A stretch of 64,000 nt of DNA from Bacillota bacterium (GTDB lineage Bacteria; Bacillota_I; Bacilli_A; RF39; UBA660): contig SVAM01000001.1 of NCBI GenBank assembly GCA_015059425.1, positions 92,027 to 156,026 of the forward strand, given 5' to 3'. The position numbers and the translations under genes are program-made. Below the pieces are notes generated by a model, which made no database searches, was not told the DNA's origin, and saw only the letters and a program-made list of their open reading frames with translations. Positions 33,639 to 42,577 of the stretch are shown one piece after another. Positions within the stretch are counted from its first letter, which is position 1. Each line of letters begins with the position of its first letter.

Positions 33639-34967
33639 TTATAATTTTAATTTTTTTTTAAACCCTTGTATATTATCTAAATATTCTGTACTATAATCGC
33701 CATTTTCAATTTTGTTTATTATAACTGATATTTCTTTTAAAGTTAAATTATTTGGCAATACTGGGTATGCGTGTATTTTTTTGCCATATTCATCTATAAT
33801 TATATTGGGTAGATAATCATAATCTATATTGTTTATTATATCTCCAAACCCAAACATAAAATTAGCTTTTACTTTATGGATTTGATTCCTATGTTCTTCC
33901 AGAAATAATAATGTTTCTTTTATAGTTTCTATATTATCTCGATAATCAATTAATAGATTTAAACTAGGTTTTATGCCTTGTTCATTTAATCTGTTCAATA
34001 ATTCTTTTAGCCTAATTAAATAATTTTCTGGATTTTTAGTTTTATTCATTAATCTTAAAGTTGTTAATGAGCCAGATTCAAAACCTATGCTTACTTTTAC
34101 AATTCCAGCCGCCCTTAAGTCATTTATATAATACTCCCAGTTATTATCTACATGAAGTTCGATATTCCATTTTATTTTTTTAGTTTTTAGATACTCTAAT
34201 TTTTTTTGGGTTTCAATTGAATTTACTCCGAAATTTGCTGCTAAAAGATTTGCTTTTGCGTCGGGACCATATATTTTTTCTAATAATTCTACATTTTGTA
34301 CAAAAATTTCAAATGGTACTATTTGATATTTGTCCACTACACATGAATTTAAACAAAATTCACACGAGTAAGGGCAATTTCTACTTTCCTCTACATAAGG
34401 TATATATTTATCATAGTTTGGAAATAATCTAAAATCTATTACCTCAAACTCAATTTTAGGACTTTTATAAAAATTATTTTTATTAGCATTATTTTTTTCA
34501 ATAACAGAGCATATTTGTTCATTTGAATTATTTATAATTTTTTTATACAGATTTTCTATTGTATATTCAGCATCACCTAAAATTATGTAATCTATATTTT
34601 CTGAATCTAAAAATACTTTTTCTTTTATACTTTTAACTTGCCAACCTGATAGCGCAATTTTGATTTTTGGATATTTATTTTTTATTATTTCTGCAATTTT
34701 TAGCGCTTCTAAATATTCCCATGAACAAGTACAACTTATACCTACAAATATAGTATCAAAATCTATCGATTGAATAACTTCATTCTTATTGGACGGATTT
34801 GTAATTTTAATTATTTTATTACTAATATTATTTTTAGTTAATATTGATGTTGAAATTAACAATCCTGGATTCATATAATCACAACCTTTAGTTAATGCTA
34901 TTGGCATTTCATAATTTGGATATGATAATTTCATGTATGGAGGACTAATCAAAACGACTTTACTCAT
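33639..34967 (-). CDS. B12-binding-domain radical SAM protein
   Basis: The 442-residue protein has an N-terminal Rossmann-like domain (SKVVLISPPYMKL, then FVGISCTCSWEYLEAL and IILGDAEYTIENL) of the kind found in B12-binding radical SAM enzymes, although no DxHxxG lower-ligand motif is seen. The iron-sulfur motif CPYSCEFC is at residues 198-205, and the barrel continues with VSIGFESGSLTTLRLMNK, typical of this class. Substrate unknown. It overlaps the divergent trpS by four bases (ATGA type) and is the last gene of the operon. Confidence 0.85.
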   Translation of the reverse strand: MSKVVLISPPYMKLSYPNYEMPIALTKGCDYMNPGLLISTSILTKNNISNKIIKITNPSNKNEVIQSIDFDTIFVGISCTCSWEYLEALKIAEIIKNKYPKIKIALSGWQVKSIKEKVFLDSENIDYIILGDAEYTIENLYKKIINNSNEQICSVIEKNNANKNNFYKSPKIEFEVIDFRLFPNYDKYIPYVEESRNCPYSCEFCLNSCVVDKYQIVPFEIFVQNVELLEKIYGPDAKANLLAANFGVNSIETQKKLEYLKTKKIKWNIELHVDNNWEYYINDLRAAGIVKVSIGFESGSLTTLRLMNKTKNPENYLIRLKELLNRLNEQGIKPSLNLLIDYRDNIETIKETLLFLEEHRNQIHKVKANFMFGFGDIINNIDYDYLPNIIIDEYGKKIHAYPVLPNNLTLKEISVIINKIENGDYSTEYLDNIQGFKKKLKL

Positions 34968-35974
34968 TTTACTTTCCTAGTATATTGTAATTGTTTTTCA
35001 TTCAAATCTACTAAGCCAATGGCTTTTCTTAACTCTAGCATAGATTCATCTGCTATTTCTTTTACTCTAGCAGTACCTTTAACAAGTAAATCAAATGTTA
35101 AATTTTTATCTTCTAGATAAGGCTTCATTCTTTGTCTCATTGGTTTTAATATATTATTAAGTACTACTATTAATATCATTTTAGCTTTTTCTTCTGGTAA
35201 TTTTTTTCTTAAATAGGCCGGATAAATAATAGTTTCGTATAATTCAGGATCAAATATTTTAATATATTCTAAAACAACATTTATTCCTTCTTCGCCTTTA
35301 TTTACCCATTTCATTGACATTACTTTTCTTTCAACTTCTTCGCGAGAATCTCTAACATAAATAGCATTATCTAAACTCTTACTCATTTTATTAGAACCAT
35401 CTGTTCCAACAATGTGATTGTTTTCAGTAGTTAAATAATCTGGAACTTTAAAATTAGAGCAAAACTCACTATTTAAAGTGCTAATAATTTCTTGAGTTAT
35501 TTTAATATGATCTATATTATCTTTTCCAACAGGAACTACATCTGCTTTTAAAGAAAACACATCTGCAGCCTCTAAAACTGGATATGCTACCAAACCTAAA
35601 GATACTTCGGATTGATTAGTATGTTTACTCATTTCTAACAAACTTGGAGTATTATTAACTCTATTAATTTTTACATAATTTTGAAAAATTCCATATATGT
35701 GCGATAAACTAGGTATTTGTGATTGAAGATAAAAAGTAGTCTTTTCAGGATCAATTCCCATACCTATAGCATCTATAATCATATTTAATGAATTTTCCAA
35801 AATCGTATCAATCTCTTTTTTAGTAGATTTAGTAGTTAACATATGAATATCAGAAATAATAAAATAATTATTATAATTTTCTTGTAAATCTGCAAATGTT
35901 TTAAATGCCCCAACATAATGTCCTAAATGCAGTTTCCCAGTTGGTCTTCCCCCAGACAACATAATTTTTTTCAT
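34964..35974 (-). CDS. tryptophanyl-tRNA synthetase, divergent copy
   Basis: A 336-residue class I synthetase with HLGH at 16-19 (SGGRPTGKLHLGHYVG) and KMSKS at 196-200, so it should activate an amino acid. It is clearly different in sequence from the two copies further along the operon, which are about 40 residues longer. It lies between the radical SAM and SAM-adenosyltransferase-like genes, almost without spacing. Second TrpRS copies are known as self-resistance to TrpRS inhibitors (indolmycin, chuangxinmycin). Synthetase-like proteins can also supply activated amino acids for biosynthesis. Which applies here is open. Confidence 0.88.
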   Translation of the reverse strand: MKKIMLSGGRPTGKLHLGHYVGAFKTFADLQENYNNYFIISDIHMLTTKSTKKEIDTILENSLNMIIDAIGMGIDPEKTTFYLQSQIPSLSHIYGIFQNYVKINRVNNTPSLLEMSKHTNQSEVSLGLVAYPVLEAADVFSLKADVVPVGKDNIDHIKITQEIISTLNSEFCSNFKVPDYLTTENNHIVGTDGSNKMSKSLDNAIYVRDSREEVERKVMSMKWVNKGEEGINVVLEYIKIFDPELYETIIYPAYLRKKLPEEKAKMILIVVLNNILKPMRQRMKPYLEDKNLTFDLLVKGTARVKEIADESMLELRKAIGLVDLNEKQLQYTRKVK

Positions 35975-36727
35975 TTAATTCACCTTCTTTATTTCTACTA
36001 TATCCCCATTTTTTATATTATATTTCGATGAAAAATGGTCCCTAACAATTCCTACTTCCGTGTATCCAAAAGAGCTTCCTGGATAAATTATTATTTCACC
36101 ATTTTCTTTTTCCATCATTCTTTTATTATAAACTAGTTCTAATTCTTGCCCGTTGAATTTAATAATATACCTATCTCCATTTTGAGGTTCTTCTTCAAAC
36201 TTATGGAATAATTTCAAATTACCAAAATTGTCAATGTGCATTACTGTTCCTGTTTGCATTTTAATATGTCTTATTTTATCAACTTCAAACGGATGACCTA
36301 ATTCTTTTAATTCAATACCACTTGCAACTTTACCTACAGCTGGAGCATGAACATATTTCCCCCCAAAAGGAACGAAACCTGGATCATGAAGTTCATATAA
36401 TTCTTCACACCCAAAATCTTCAATTAACCAACTAAAAGCTCCAGTATTAGTACCTTCAAAAATTATATTTTTTTTCTTAGTGCGTCCAACTATACGTTCT
36501 GTTCTAAGCTTTAAAGGATTTACAATTACACAAATTATAGTTCCTTCAGGATATATTTCTGCTATTAACTTTACTAAAAAATTAACATTTATTATACTAT
36601 ATGAATCTACTGGAACTACCGGTTCTATTTGTACATCGTAATCATTACAATTACTATAAATTGATCCTCTTATTTCTTGCCAAGCTACATCAACGCAGTC
36701 CGTTAAAACAACAACTTTTCTTTTCAT
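35975..36727 (-). CDS. SAM hydroxide adenosyltransferase-like (DUF62) protein with altered active site
   Basis: The fold of the chlorinase/fluorinase/SAM-hydrolase superfamily is suggested by VVVLTDCVDVAWQEIRGSIY at the start, GTIICVIVNPLKLRTERIV in the middle, and HIDNFGNLKL (DNFGN at 166-170) opening the C-terminal domain. Known SAM hydrolases use an Asp-Arg-His triad in VDPGVG...R and FHGRD. Here those positions read VNPLKLR (Asn70) and FGGKY (Gly122), so the usual hydroxide reaction may be lost or changed. Length (250) is normal. Its stop abuts the trpS start. Confidence 0.72.
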   Translation of the reverse strand: MKRKVVVLTDCVDVAWQEIRGSIYSNCNDYDVQIEPVVPVDSYSIINVNFLVKLIAEIYPEGTIICVIVNPLKLRTERIVGRTKKKNIIFEGTNTGAFSWLIEDFGCEELYELHDPGFVPFGGKYVHAPAVGKVASGIELKELGHPFEVDKIRHIKMQTGTVMHIDNFGNLKLFHKFEEEPQNGDRYIIKFNGQELELVYNKRMMEKENGEIIIYPGSSFGYTEVGIVRDHFSSKYNIKNGDIVEIKKVN

Positions 36728-36736
36728 AATTTTCTC

Positions 36737-38488
36737 CTATTTTTTAAATTTACAATCTTCAAGAGTTAAATTTAATTTTTCAAAAATTTGTTTTCCACCC
36801 CAACCAGTAATTAAACACTTTTCAATATCTAACTCTTTATTTATTTCAGTTAATCTTTCTAATGATTTAGCCTCTATTCCTAAATAAGATTTACATGATG
36901 GCCATTTAATAATATTTACATATACATCATTGAGTTCATATCTAATAATTTTTCTTTCTTGATATCCAGTTTCTTGCATTGCATATTCTGACATAAACTC
37001 TTTAGCATTTTTTAAACAATCAAAGTTAATTATAATACCTTTTTCGATTCTGTAATTTTCATGTTCAGTATCTAAAACTTTAAACTGTATATTTATTTTT
37101 TTGTCAGAACTTTGAATTCGAAAAATAGCATTCCCTTCAATTAATGATCTATCTTTAAAATCATAAGTATAAATATTTTGTTTAATAATTTTTTTCTTAA
37201 AACCTAATTCTTTTAATAATGCTGTTACTTTTTCTTCATCAATATCAAAGACCACTTCTTCAAATTTATCATCATTATTAATACTTAAAATTCCATTATG
37301 TTTTTCAAAAGAGTCCGAAAGAATAGATTTCATATAATTAAAATTATCTAACATGATTTTTATTTTTTCTGGTGTGCTCATTTCATCAAAGTCAATTATA
37401 TTTCCGTTAAAAGCATCCATAGCATATAAGTGATTTTCTTTAAATTCAAATTCATTTATATAAATACAAGGTTTGGCTAACTCTCTTAATATATTTGCAA
37501 AATGTGATAATTTTGCATTTTCTTTTAAAATTACTCCTTTACAAGATAACAATAATTTCAAATCATTAAAATCATATTTTTCATTTTGATATAATATACA
37601 ACCCTTTTCATTATCAGTAATATTCTTAATTTTACCTATAGAAAAACCTTTTGATATTGTCTCTCCTTTATTATAAATCTGATTTTCATCATATTTTATT
37701 TTAAAAGAAAAGTCTTTATGAATAATAGGACGGGTTTGGAAAATATATACTTTTCCTTCACTATCAATCCCCCATTCAATATCTACATCATAATTATATC
37801 TTTCTCTTATTTTATCTATAACTTCTATAAGCATTTTCACTTCAATATCTTGCTTGTCTTTATCATCATAATTTATTTCTAAATGACATATATTACCAAT
37901 ACCTTCGACTACAGTAGTTCCTAATCCTTTAGTTGATTCTATTATGTATTTTTTTTCTAAATTAATAGGATTACAACTAAACATAACACCAGCTTTTACA
38001 ACTGGAGCTACTTCTTGTATCAAAATAGCCATACTTTCTTTCTTTAAATTTATTCCATAAATCTTACTATACAATTTAGAATTTTTATTAAATAAAGAAG
38101 CATATACTTTTTTTATTGCGGCTAAAATCAATTCATCTTTATCAATATTTAAAAACGAATCATATTGACCTGCTCCACTAAAAAATATCGAATCCTCGCA
38201 AGTGGCAGAACTTCTTATAACCAATTTATTATTTCCAAATTTTTTGTGAATAGCCTCTAAAATTGTTTTCTCTAATTGAGGATTAATATGGATGTTTTCA
38301 TAATTAGAAAAATCTACTTTACCATTCTCTGTAATTACTTTATTATAAAGTGATTTTGTTAAAATAATGGTTTCAGGAACAATTACTTTTTCTTCATTCT
38401 TAAATAATTCTGATAATATTTTTAAGTTATTTCCTTTTTTACCGTAATCTTCCTTTTTGCTTTTAAAATTTTCTATAATCCCTGTCAT
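36737..38488 (-). CDS. PPDK/PEP-synthase-like dikinase fused to a CYTH-like domain
   Basis: The 583-residue protein opens with an ATP-grasp domain of the pyruvate phosphate dikinase family (VIRSSATCEDS at 90-100; DIEWGIDSEGKVYIFQTRPI at 236-255). A swivelling phosphohistidine domain follows, with H329 in AKLSHFANILRELAKPCI. The PEP/pyruvate-binding barrel is absent. Instead, residues ~409-583 resemble a CYTH/class IV cyclase fold (FEEVVFDIDEEKVTALLKEL, AIFRIQS, VNIIKWPS, LGIEAKSLE), though the ExExK start is degenerate. By analogy with rifampin phosphotransferase it may move phosphate from ATP through His to a small molecule bound by the CYTH-like part. Start ATG at 38488. Confidence 0.75.
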   Translation of the reverse strand: MTGIIENFKSKKEDYGKKGNNLKILSELFKNEEKVIVPETIILTKSLYNKVITENGKVDFSNYENIHINPQLEKTILEAIHKKFGNNKLVIRSSATCEDSIFFSGAGQYDSFLNIDKDELILAAIKKVYASLFNKNSKLYSKIYGINLKKESMAILIQEVAPVVKAGVMFSCNPINLEKKYIIESTKGLGTTVVEGIGNICHLEINYDDKDKQDIEVKMLIEVIDKIRERYNYDVDIEWGIDSEGKVYIFQTRPIIHKDFSFKIKYDENQIYNKGETISKGFSIGKIKNITDNEKGCILYQNEKYDFNDLKLLLSCKGVILKENAKLSHFANILRELAKPCIYINEFEFKENHLYAMDAFNGNIIDFDEMSTPEKIKIMLDNFNYMKSILSDSFEKHNGILSINNDDKFEEVVFDIDEEKVTALLKELGFKKKIIKQNIYTYDFKDRSLIEGNAIFRIQSSDKKINIQFKVLDTEHENYRIEKGIIINFDCLKNAKEFMSEYAMQETGYQERKIIRYELNDVYVNIIKWPSCKSYLGIEAKSLERLTEINKELDIEKCLITGWGGKQIFEKLNLTLEDCKFKK

Positions 38489-38515
38489 AAAACACCACAC
38501 TTTATCAATTTTTTA

Positions 38516-39649
38516 TTATCTAGATCTTCCACCCATATTTTCTTGCAAATCGTCATCAATATTAGTATAAACGCTATGTCTTAATTCCATATCTTCAAAA
38601 TATTCTACACCTATTGCCCTTCTTACTCTTTTTAATACTTCTGCTGCTTTTTGTCTTGCTATTTTACTACCTTCTTCTAACATGTCATATACATAATCTA
38701 TGTGTTGCTCGTAATAATGTCTTCTTTCTCTTATTGGCGCTAATGTTTCTTGCAATACATTATTTAAGAATCGTTTGATTTTTACGTCCCCTAATCCGCC
38801 TCTTCTATAATGCGCTTTTAATTCATCCAAATTTTTATACTCAGGTAAATATTTTTGGAAATGTTCGTCTGTACAAAATGCATCTAAATACTTAAATACT
38901 GCATTATCTTCTACATTTCCTGGATCTTCAATTCTTAAATGGTTTGGATCTGTAAACATCCCCATTACTTTCTTTTGAATTACCTCTGGTTCATCTGATA
39001 AATATATACAATTTTCTAAAGATTTACTCATCTTATTTTTACCATCTGTTCCTGGAAGTCTTTTACATATATCTTTATCTGGTGTTATTAAATATGGTTC
39101 TACTAATGTTTCTCCATAAATTGCATTAAATGTTCTTACTATTTCTCTATCTTGTTCAAGGATTGGTTCTTGATCTTCTCCCCCTGGCACTAGTTCTGCA
39201 TCAAATGCTGTTATATCTGCCGCCTGACTTATCGGATATGTTAAAAATCCTACTGGTACACTTTTTTCAAATCCTCTTTCTTTTATTTCTGTTTTTATAG
39301 TCGGATTCCTTTGTAATCTAGATAATGTTACTAAGTTCATATAATACATTGTAAGTTCTGATAATTCTGGTATTTGTGATTGTACAAATATAATACTTTT
39401 GTTTGGATCTATTCCTACTGCCAAATAATCAAGAGCTACCTCTATTAAATTTCTTCTTATTTTTTCTGGATCTCTTGCATTATCTGTTAATGCCTGTAAA
39501 TCTGATATAAATATATAAGGTATATATTTCCCAGAATTTTGCATCGCTACTCTATTCCTTAATGATCCTACATAATGTCCTAAATGTAATTTACCTGTTG
39601 GCCTATCTCCTGTTAATAATATTTTCTTTCTTTCATTTTGATTTTCCAT
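38516..39649 (-). CDS. trpS: tryptophanyl-tRNA synthetase, repeat copy A
   Basis: A 377-residue class I enzyme with HLGH (22-25, GDRPTGKLHLGHYVGSLRNR) and KMSKS (206-210). Its first ~364 residues are identical to copy B at 41252-42373; it ends with a Gly/Arg tail (QENMGGRSR). The ribosome site AAAGGAGAG differs from that of copy B because the repeat stops eight bases before the ATG. It lies 14 bases after the Rossmann-fold gene stop. Charging tRNA-Trp is the expected role; having two identical copies is unusual. Confidence 0.92.
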   Translation of the reverse strand: MENQNERKKILLTGDRPTGKLHLGHYVGSLRNRVAMQNSGKYIPYIFISDLQALTDNARDPEKIRRNLIEVALDYLAVGIDPNKSIIFVQSQIPELSELTMYYMNLVTLSRLQRNPTIKTEIKERGFEKSVPVGFLTYPISQAADITAFDAELVPGGEDQEPILEQDREIVRTFNAIYGETLVEPYLITPDKDICKRLPGTDGKNKMSKSLENCIYLSDEPEVIQKKVMGMFTDPNHLRIEDPGNVEDNAVFKYLDAFCTDEHFQKYLPEYKNLDELKAHYRRGGLGDVKIKRFLNNVLQETLAPIRERRHYYEQHIDYVYDMLEEGSKIARQKAAEVLKRVRRAIGVEYFEDMELRHSVYTNIDDDLQENMGGRSR

Positions 39650-39657
39650 TTTTTATC
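38556..39657. repeat. 1.1-kb direct repeat, copy 1 (trpS-A)
   Basis: Matches 41280-42381 base for base as far as I could compare by eye, at a constant offset of 2724. It covers all of trpS except the last 13 codons and stop, plus eight bases upstream of the start. Confidence 0.9.
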
Positions 39658-39663
39658 TCTCCT

Positions 39664-41262
39664 TTATTTTTTTCTACCTTTATTTTTTAAATTATTATAA
39701 TAAGCTAAATATTCAGCGATATTATAATTATTTGTTATTTTTTTGTAATCATAATAAATATCTATATTATCCTTGTTTTTCTTTAAATTAGCATCTTCAT
39801 ATATTTCAAATAATATTTTTATCCAATATTCAATATTTTCTTTTCTTAAATCTACCCAGCCAATTTTTGTCCAGTATTCAATATTTTCTTCATTAATCGT
39901 TTTATCTTCTTTTTCGTTTGGAACTAAACTATAATCTCCAATATAAAAATTGTTATTACAAGTTAAAATCGGAATTCCTAACGTTATTATTTCTTCAATT
40001 AATTCTTGATTTAACGAATTATTAACTTTTTCTACAATTTTATCAATATTTTCGTTTTTCAAATCTAATAGATAAGGATATGAAATCTTTATAAGATATA
40101 ATTCATATAATTGTTTAGATAAATTTACTCCTAAATTACCAGTTGCTATACCATTTATGAATTCAGACTCATTAAACTTATCATAAATATCATATATCAT
40201 TTCTCGACCTAAATAAGTTGGCTTTAACATAGCATTATCCATTGCAACTAAAGCATCGTTGCTAGAATTACCATATAAACACTCCATAACTTTATTAGCC
40301 ACTTCCTCTTTAGTTATACCTTCCATTTGTCCTATAGAAGTTAAAACTTCTAATTCCATCTTGGAATACACATGATTCTCACCAGCTCTAACCACTGGAA
40401 AATGTAGATATTCACTTGTTATATTATTATTATATTTAATCTTATCCCCTGATACTAGTTCATATGGTTTAGGTGATTTTCTCTTATATAAAAGACCCTT
40501 ATCAGTTTCAATCGGTTCATCTAATACTGAATCATAACCAACGAATGTTCCAGGAATAATCAAAGATATATTCATACCTTTAGTATGTTGTAAATTCCAT
40601 AATAATTGATGTAAAACACCTGACGCCGCAATTTTCCCCATCAACGCACTGGATAAATTTATTTTGGGATTATCGCCATGAGTATAAGGCATATTAACTC
40701 CCATTCCTCCAAGTCCTGTAGTTGAGACTTTAACATACTTCTTTACATCATATGTCTCTATTCCATATTTCAAACTATATACAAAATTAATTATTTTAGT
40801 TGAATAATCATCAACCATTAATTTTGTTGCACATTCTATAGGGTTATTAGATAACCTTTTTAAATTATCTTCTGGATTATACGAATTACCTAAAACAGTC
40901 GCTGTATTTATAGCATCTATAATCAATTCTGGTTTGTATTTTTTTATTAAAGTAGCTATTGTTGATTTTTCTAAAGTTTTGTTAGTAGTTTCTTTGTAAA
41001 AATATTCTATTATTTCATCGCAACTTTCGAAAAGTTCTTTATTATTTATATCTTTTAATTTATATGGCATAAAAACATTTCCATAGCTACTTATAAACTT
41101 TATTTCTGGATATAATGCCGAATAACTTTTACATACCTCAATACTTTCTTTTTCGGTTAAATTATGTATAATTACTTTTTTTGGTTGCTTATGTAATATT
41201 TGATTTAATATAGCTTTACCTATTTGCCCAGTACCAAGTATTAAAATATTGTTATAGTTCAT
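39664..41262 (-). CDS. Rossmann-fold NAD(P)-binding protein between the trpS copies
   Basis: The 532-residue protein starts with a dinucleotide-binding motif, ILILGTGQIGKAI (GxGxxG at 10-15). A dehydrogenase/epimerase-like core follows, with STTGLGGMGVNMPYTHGD near residues 165-185 and LIIPGTFVGYDSV further on. No YxxxK of classical short-chain dehydrogenases was found. A long helical C-terminal half is unassigned. I do not know its substrate. The ATG at 41262 lies inside the end of trpS copy B, with a GGGGGTGG ribosome site. An upstream in-frame start (41283) is less likely. Confidence 0.72.
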   Translation of the reverse strand: MNYNNILILGTGQIGKAILNQILHKQPKKVIIHNLTEKESIEVCKSYSALYPEIKFISSYGNVFMPYKLKDINNKELFESCDEIIEYFYKETTNKTLEKSTIATLIKKYKPELIIDAINTATVLGNSYNPEDNLKRLSNNPIECATKLMVDDYSTKIINFVYSLKYGIETYDVKKYVKVSTTGLGGMGVNMPYTHGDNPKINLSSALMGKIAASGVLHQLLWNLQHTKGMNISLIIPGTFVGYDSVLDEPIETDKGLLYKRKSPKPYELVSGDKIKYNNNITSEYLHFPVVRAGENHVYSKMELEVLTSIGQMEGITKEEVANKVMECLYGNSSNDALVAMDNAMLKPTYLGREMIYDIYDKFNESEFINGIATGNLGVNLSKQLYELYLIKISYPYLLDLKNENIDKIVEKVNNSLNQELIEEIITLGIPILTCNNNFYIGDYSLVPNEKEDKTINEENIEYWTKIGWVDLRKENIEYWIKILFEIYEDANLKKNKDNIDIYYDYKKITNNYNIAEYLAYYNNLKNKGRKK

Positions 41263-42373
41263 TATTATTTCCACCCCCTTCAATATTAGTATAAACGCTA
41301 TGTCTTAATTCCATATCTTCAAAATATTCTACACCTATTGCCCTTCTTACTCTTTTTAATACTTCTGCTGCTTTTTGTCTTGCTATTTTACTACCTTCTT
41401 CTAACATGTCATATACATAATCTATGTGTTGCTCGTAATAATGTCTTCTTTCTCTTATTGGCGCTAATGTTTCTTGCAATACATTATTTAAGAATCGTTT
41501 GATTTTTACGTCCCCTAATCCGCCTCTTCTATAATGCGCTTTTAATTCATCCAAATTTTTATACTCAGGTAAATATTTTTGGAAATGTTCGTCTGTACAA
41601 AATGCATCTAAATACTTAAATACTGCATTATCTTCTACATTTCCTGGATCTTCAATTCTTAAATGGTTTGGATCTGTAAACATCCCCATTACTTTCTTTT
41701 GAATTACCTCTGGTTCATCTGATAAATATATACAATTTTCTAAAGATTTACTCATCTTATTTTTACCATCTGTTCCTGGAAGTCTTTTACATATATCTTT
41801 ATCTGGTGTTATTAAATATGGTTCTACTAATGTTTCTCCATAAATTGCATTAAATGTTCTTACTATTTCTCTATCTTGTTCAAGGATTGGTTCTTGATCT
41901 TCTCCCCCTGGCACTAGTTCTGCATCAAATGCTGTTATATCTGCCGCCTGACTTATCGGATATGTTAAAAATCCTACTGGTACACTTTTTTCAAATCCTC
42001 TTTCTTTTATTTCTGTTTTTATAGTCGGATTCCTTTGTAATCTAGATAATGTTACTAAGTTCATATAATACATTGTAAGTTCTGATAATTCTGGTATTTG
42101 TGATTGTACAAATATAATACTTTTGTTTGGATCTATTCCTACTGCCAAATAATCAAGAGCTACCTCTATTAAATTTCTTCTTATTTTTTCTGGATCTCTT
42201 GCATTATCTGTTAATGCCTGTAAATCTGATATAAATATATAAGGTATATATTTCCCAGAATTTTGCATCGCTACTCTATTCCTTAATGATCCTACATAAT
42301 GTCCTAAATGTAATTTACCTGTTGGCCTATCTCCTGTTAATAATATTTTCTTTCTTTCATTTTGATTTTCCAT
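41252..42373 (-). CDS. trpS: tryptophanyl-tRNA synthetase, repeat copy B
   Basis: Identical to copy A up to YTNI near residue 364, then ending with a different nine-residue tail (EGGGNNNEL) created where the repeat joins the next gene's ribosome site. HLGH and KMSKS motifs are intact, so the enzyme should be active. It is the first gene of the operon, 36 bases after the leader terminator. Its end overlaps the Rossmann-fold gene start by 11 bases. Confidence 0.92.
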   Translation of the reverse strand: MENQNERKKILLTGDRPTGKLHLGHYVGSLRNRVAMQNSGKYIPYIFISDLQALTDNARDPEKIRRNLIEVALDYLAVGIDPNKSIIFVQSQIPELSELTMYYMNLVTLSRLQRNPTIKTEIKERGFEKSVPVGFLTYPISQAADITAFDAELVPGGEDQEPILEQDREIVRTFNAIYGETLVEPYLITPDKDICKRLPGTDGKNKMSKSLENCIYLSDEPEVIQKKVMGMFTDPNHLRIEDPGNVEDNAVFKYLDAFCTDEHFQKYLPEYKNLDELKAHYRRGGLGDVKIKRFLNNVLQETLAPIRERRHYYEQHIDYVYDMLEEGSKIARQKAAEVLKRVRRAIGVEYFEDMELRHSVYTNIEGGGNNNEL

Positions 42374-42381
42374 TTTTTATC
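41280..42381. repeat. 1.1-kb direct repeat, copy 2 (trpS-B)
   Basis: Partner of 38556-39657, same orientation. Recombination between the two would remove a 2724-bp unit (one trpS plus the Rossmann-fold gene) and leave a complete trpS. Confidence 0.9.
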
Positions 42382-42408
42382 ACCATCTTTAATTATATAT
42401 TTAAAATT

Positions 42409-42450
42409 AAAAAATAGCGCATAAAGCCACAAAATGTTTTATAACGCTAT
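42409..42450 (-). terminator. leader terminator (attenuator) upstream of trpS-B
   Basis: On the minus strand ATAGCG...CGCTAT, extended by a second A-T stem above one bulge (ATAAA/TTTAT), followed by six T. It lies between the promoter and trpS-B, so full-length transcripts must read through it. The last codons and stop of the leader ORF form its 5' arm. Confidence 0.72.
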
Positions 42451-42546
42451 CTTTACACATGACATAAAGAATAAAATATTTTTTATTGCTAATTTTATAT
42501 TCATAAATGTTTTATAAATAATATGGTTTTTGCATAATTTAAACAT
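42439..42546 (-). CDS. 35-residue leader ORF upstream of trpS-B
   Basis: ATG at 42546 with a GAGGGG ribosome site; product MFKLCKNHIIYKTFMNIKLA then a hydrophobic end closing VKIAL. It contains no Trp codon, so it is not a classical tryptophan-sensing leader peptide. Its stop codon lies within the 5' arm of the attenuator, so translation to the end would block the hairpin. Also readable as a small membrane peptide. Confidence 0.5.
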   Translation of the reverse strand: MFKLCKNHIIYKTFMNIKLAIKNILFFMSCVKIAL

Positions 42547-42577
42547 TTTATCCCCTCTTTTTTAATAAATTTATAAT

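Noticed and set aside
38516-42373. Insertion sequence or transposon flanked by long repeats
   Set aside because: The repeats are trpS genes, not mobile-element ends, and no transposase or integrase lies between them.
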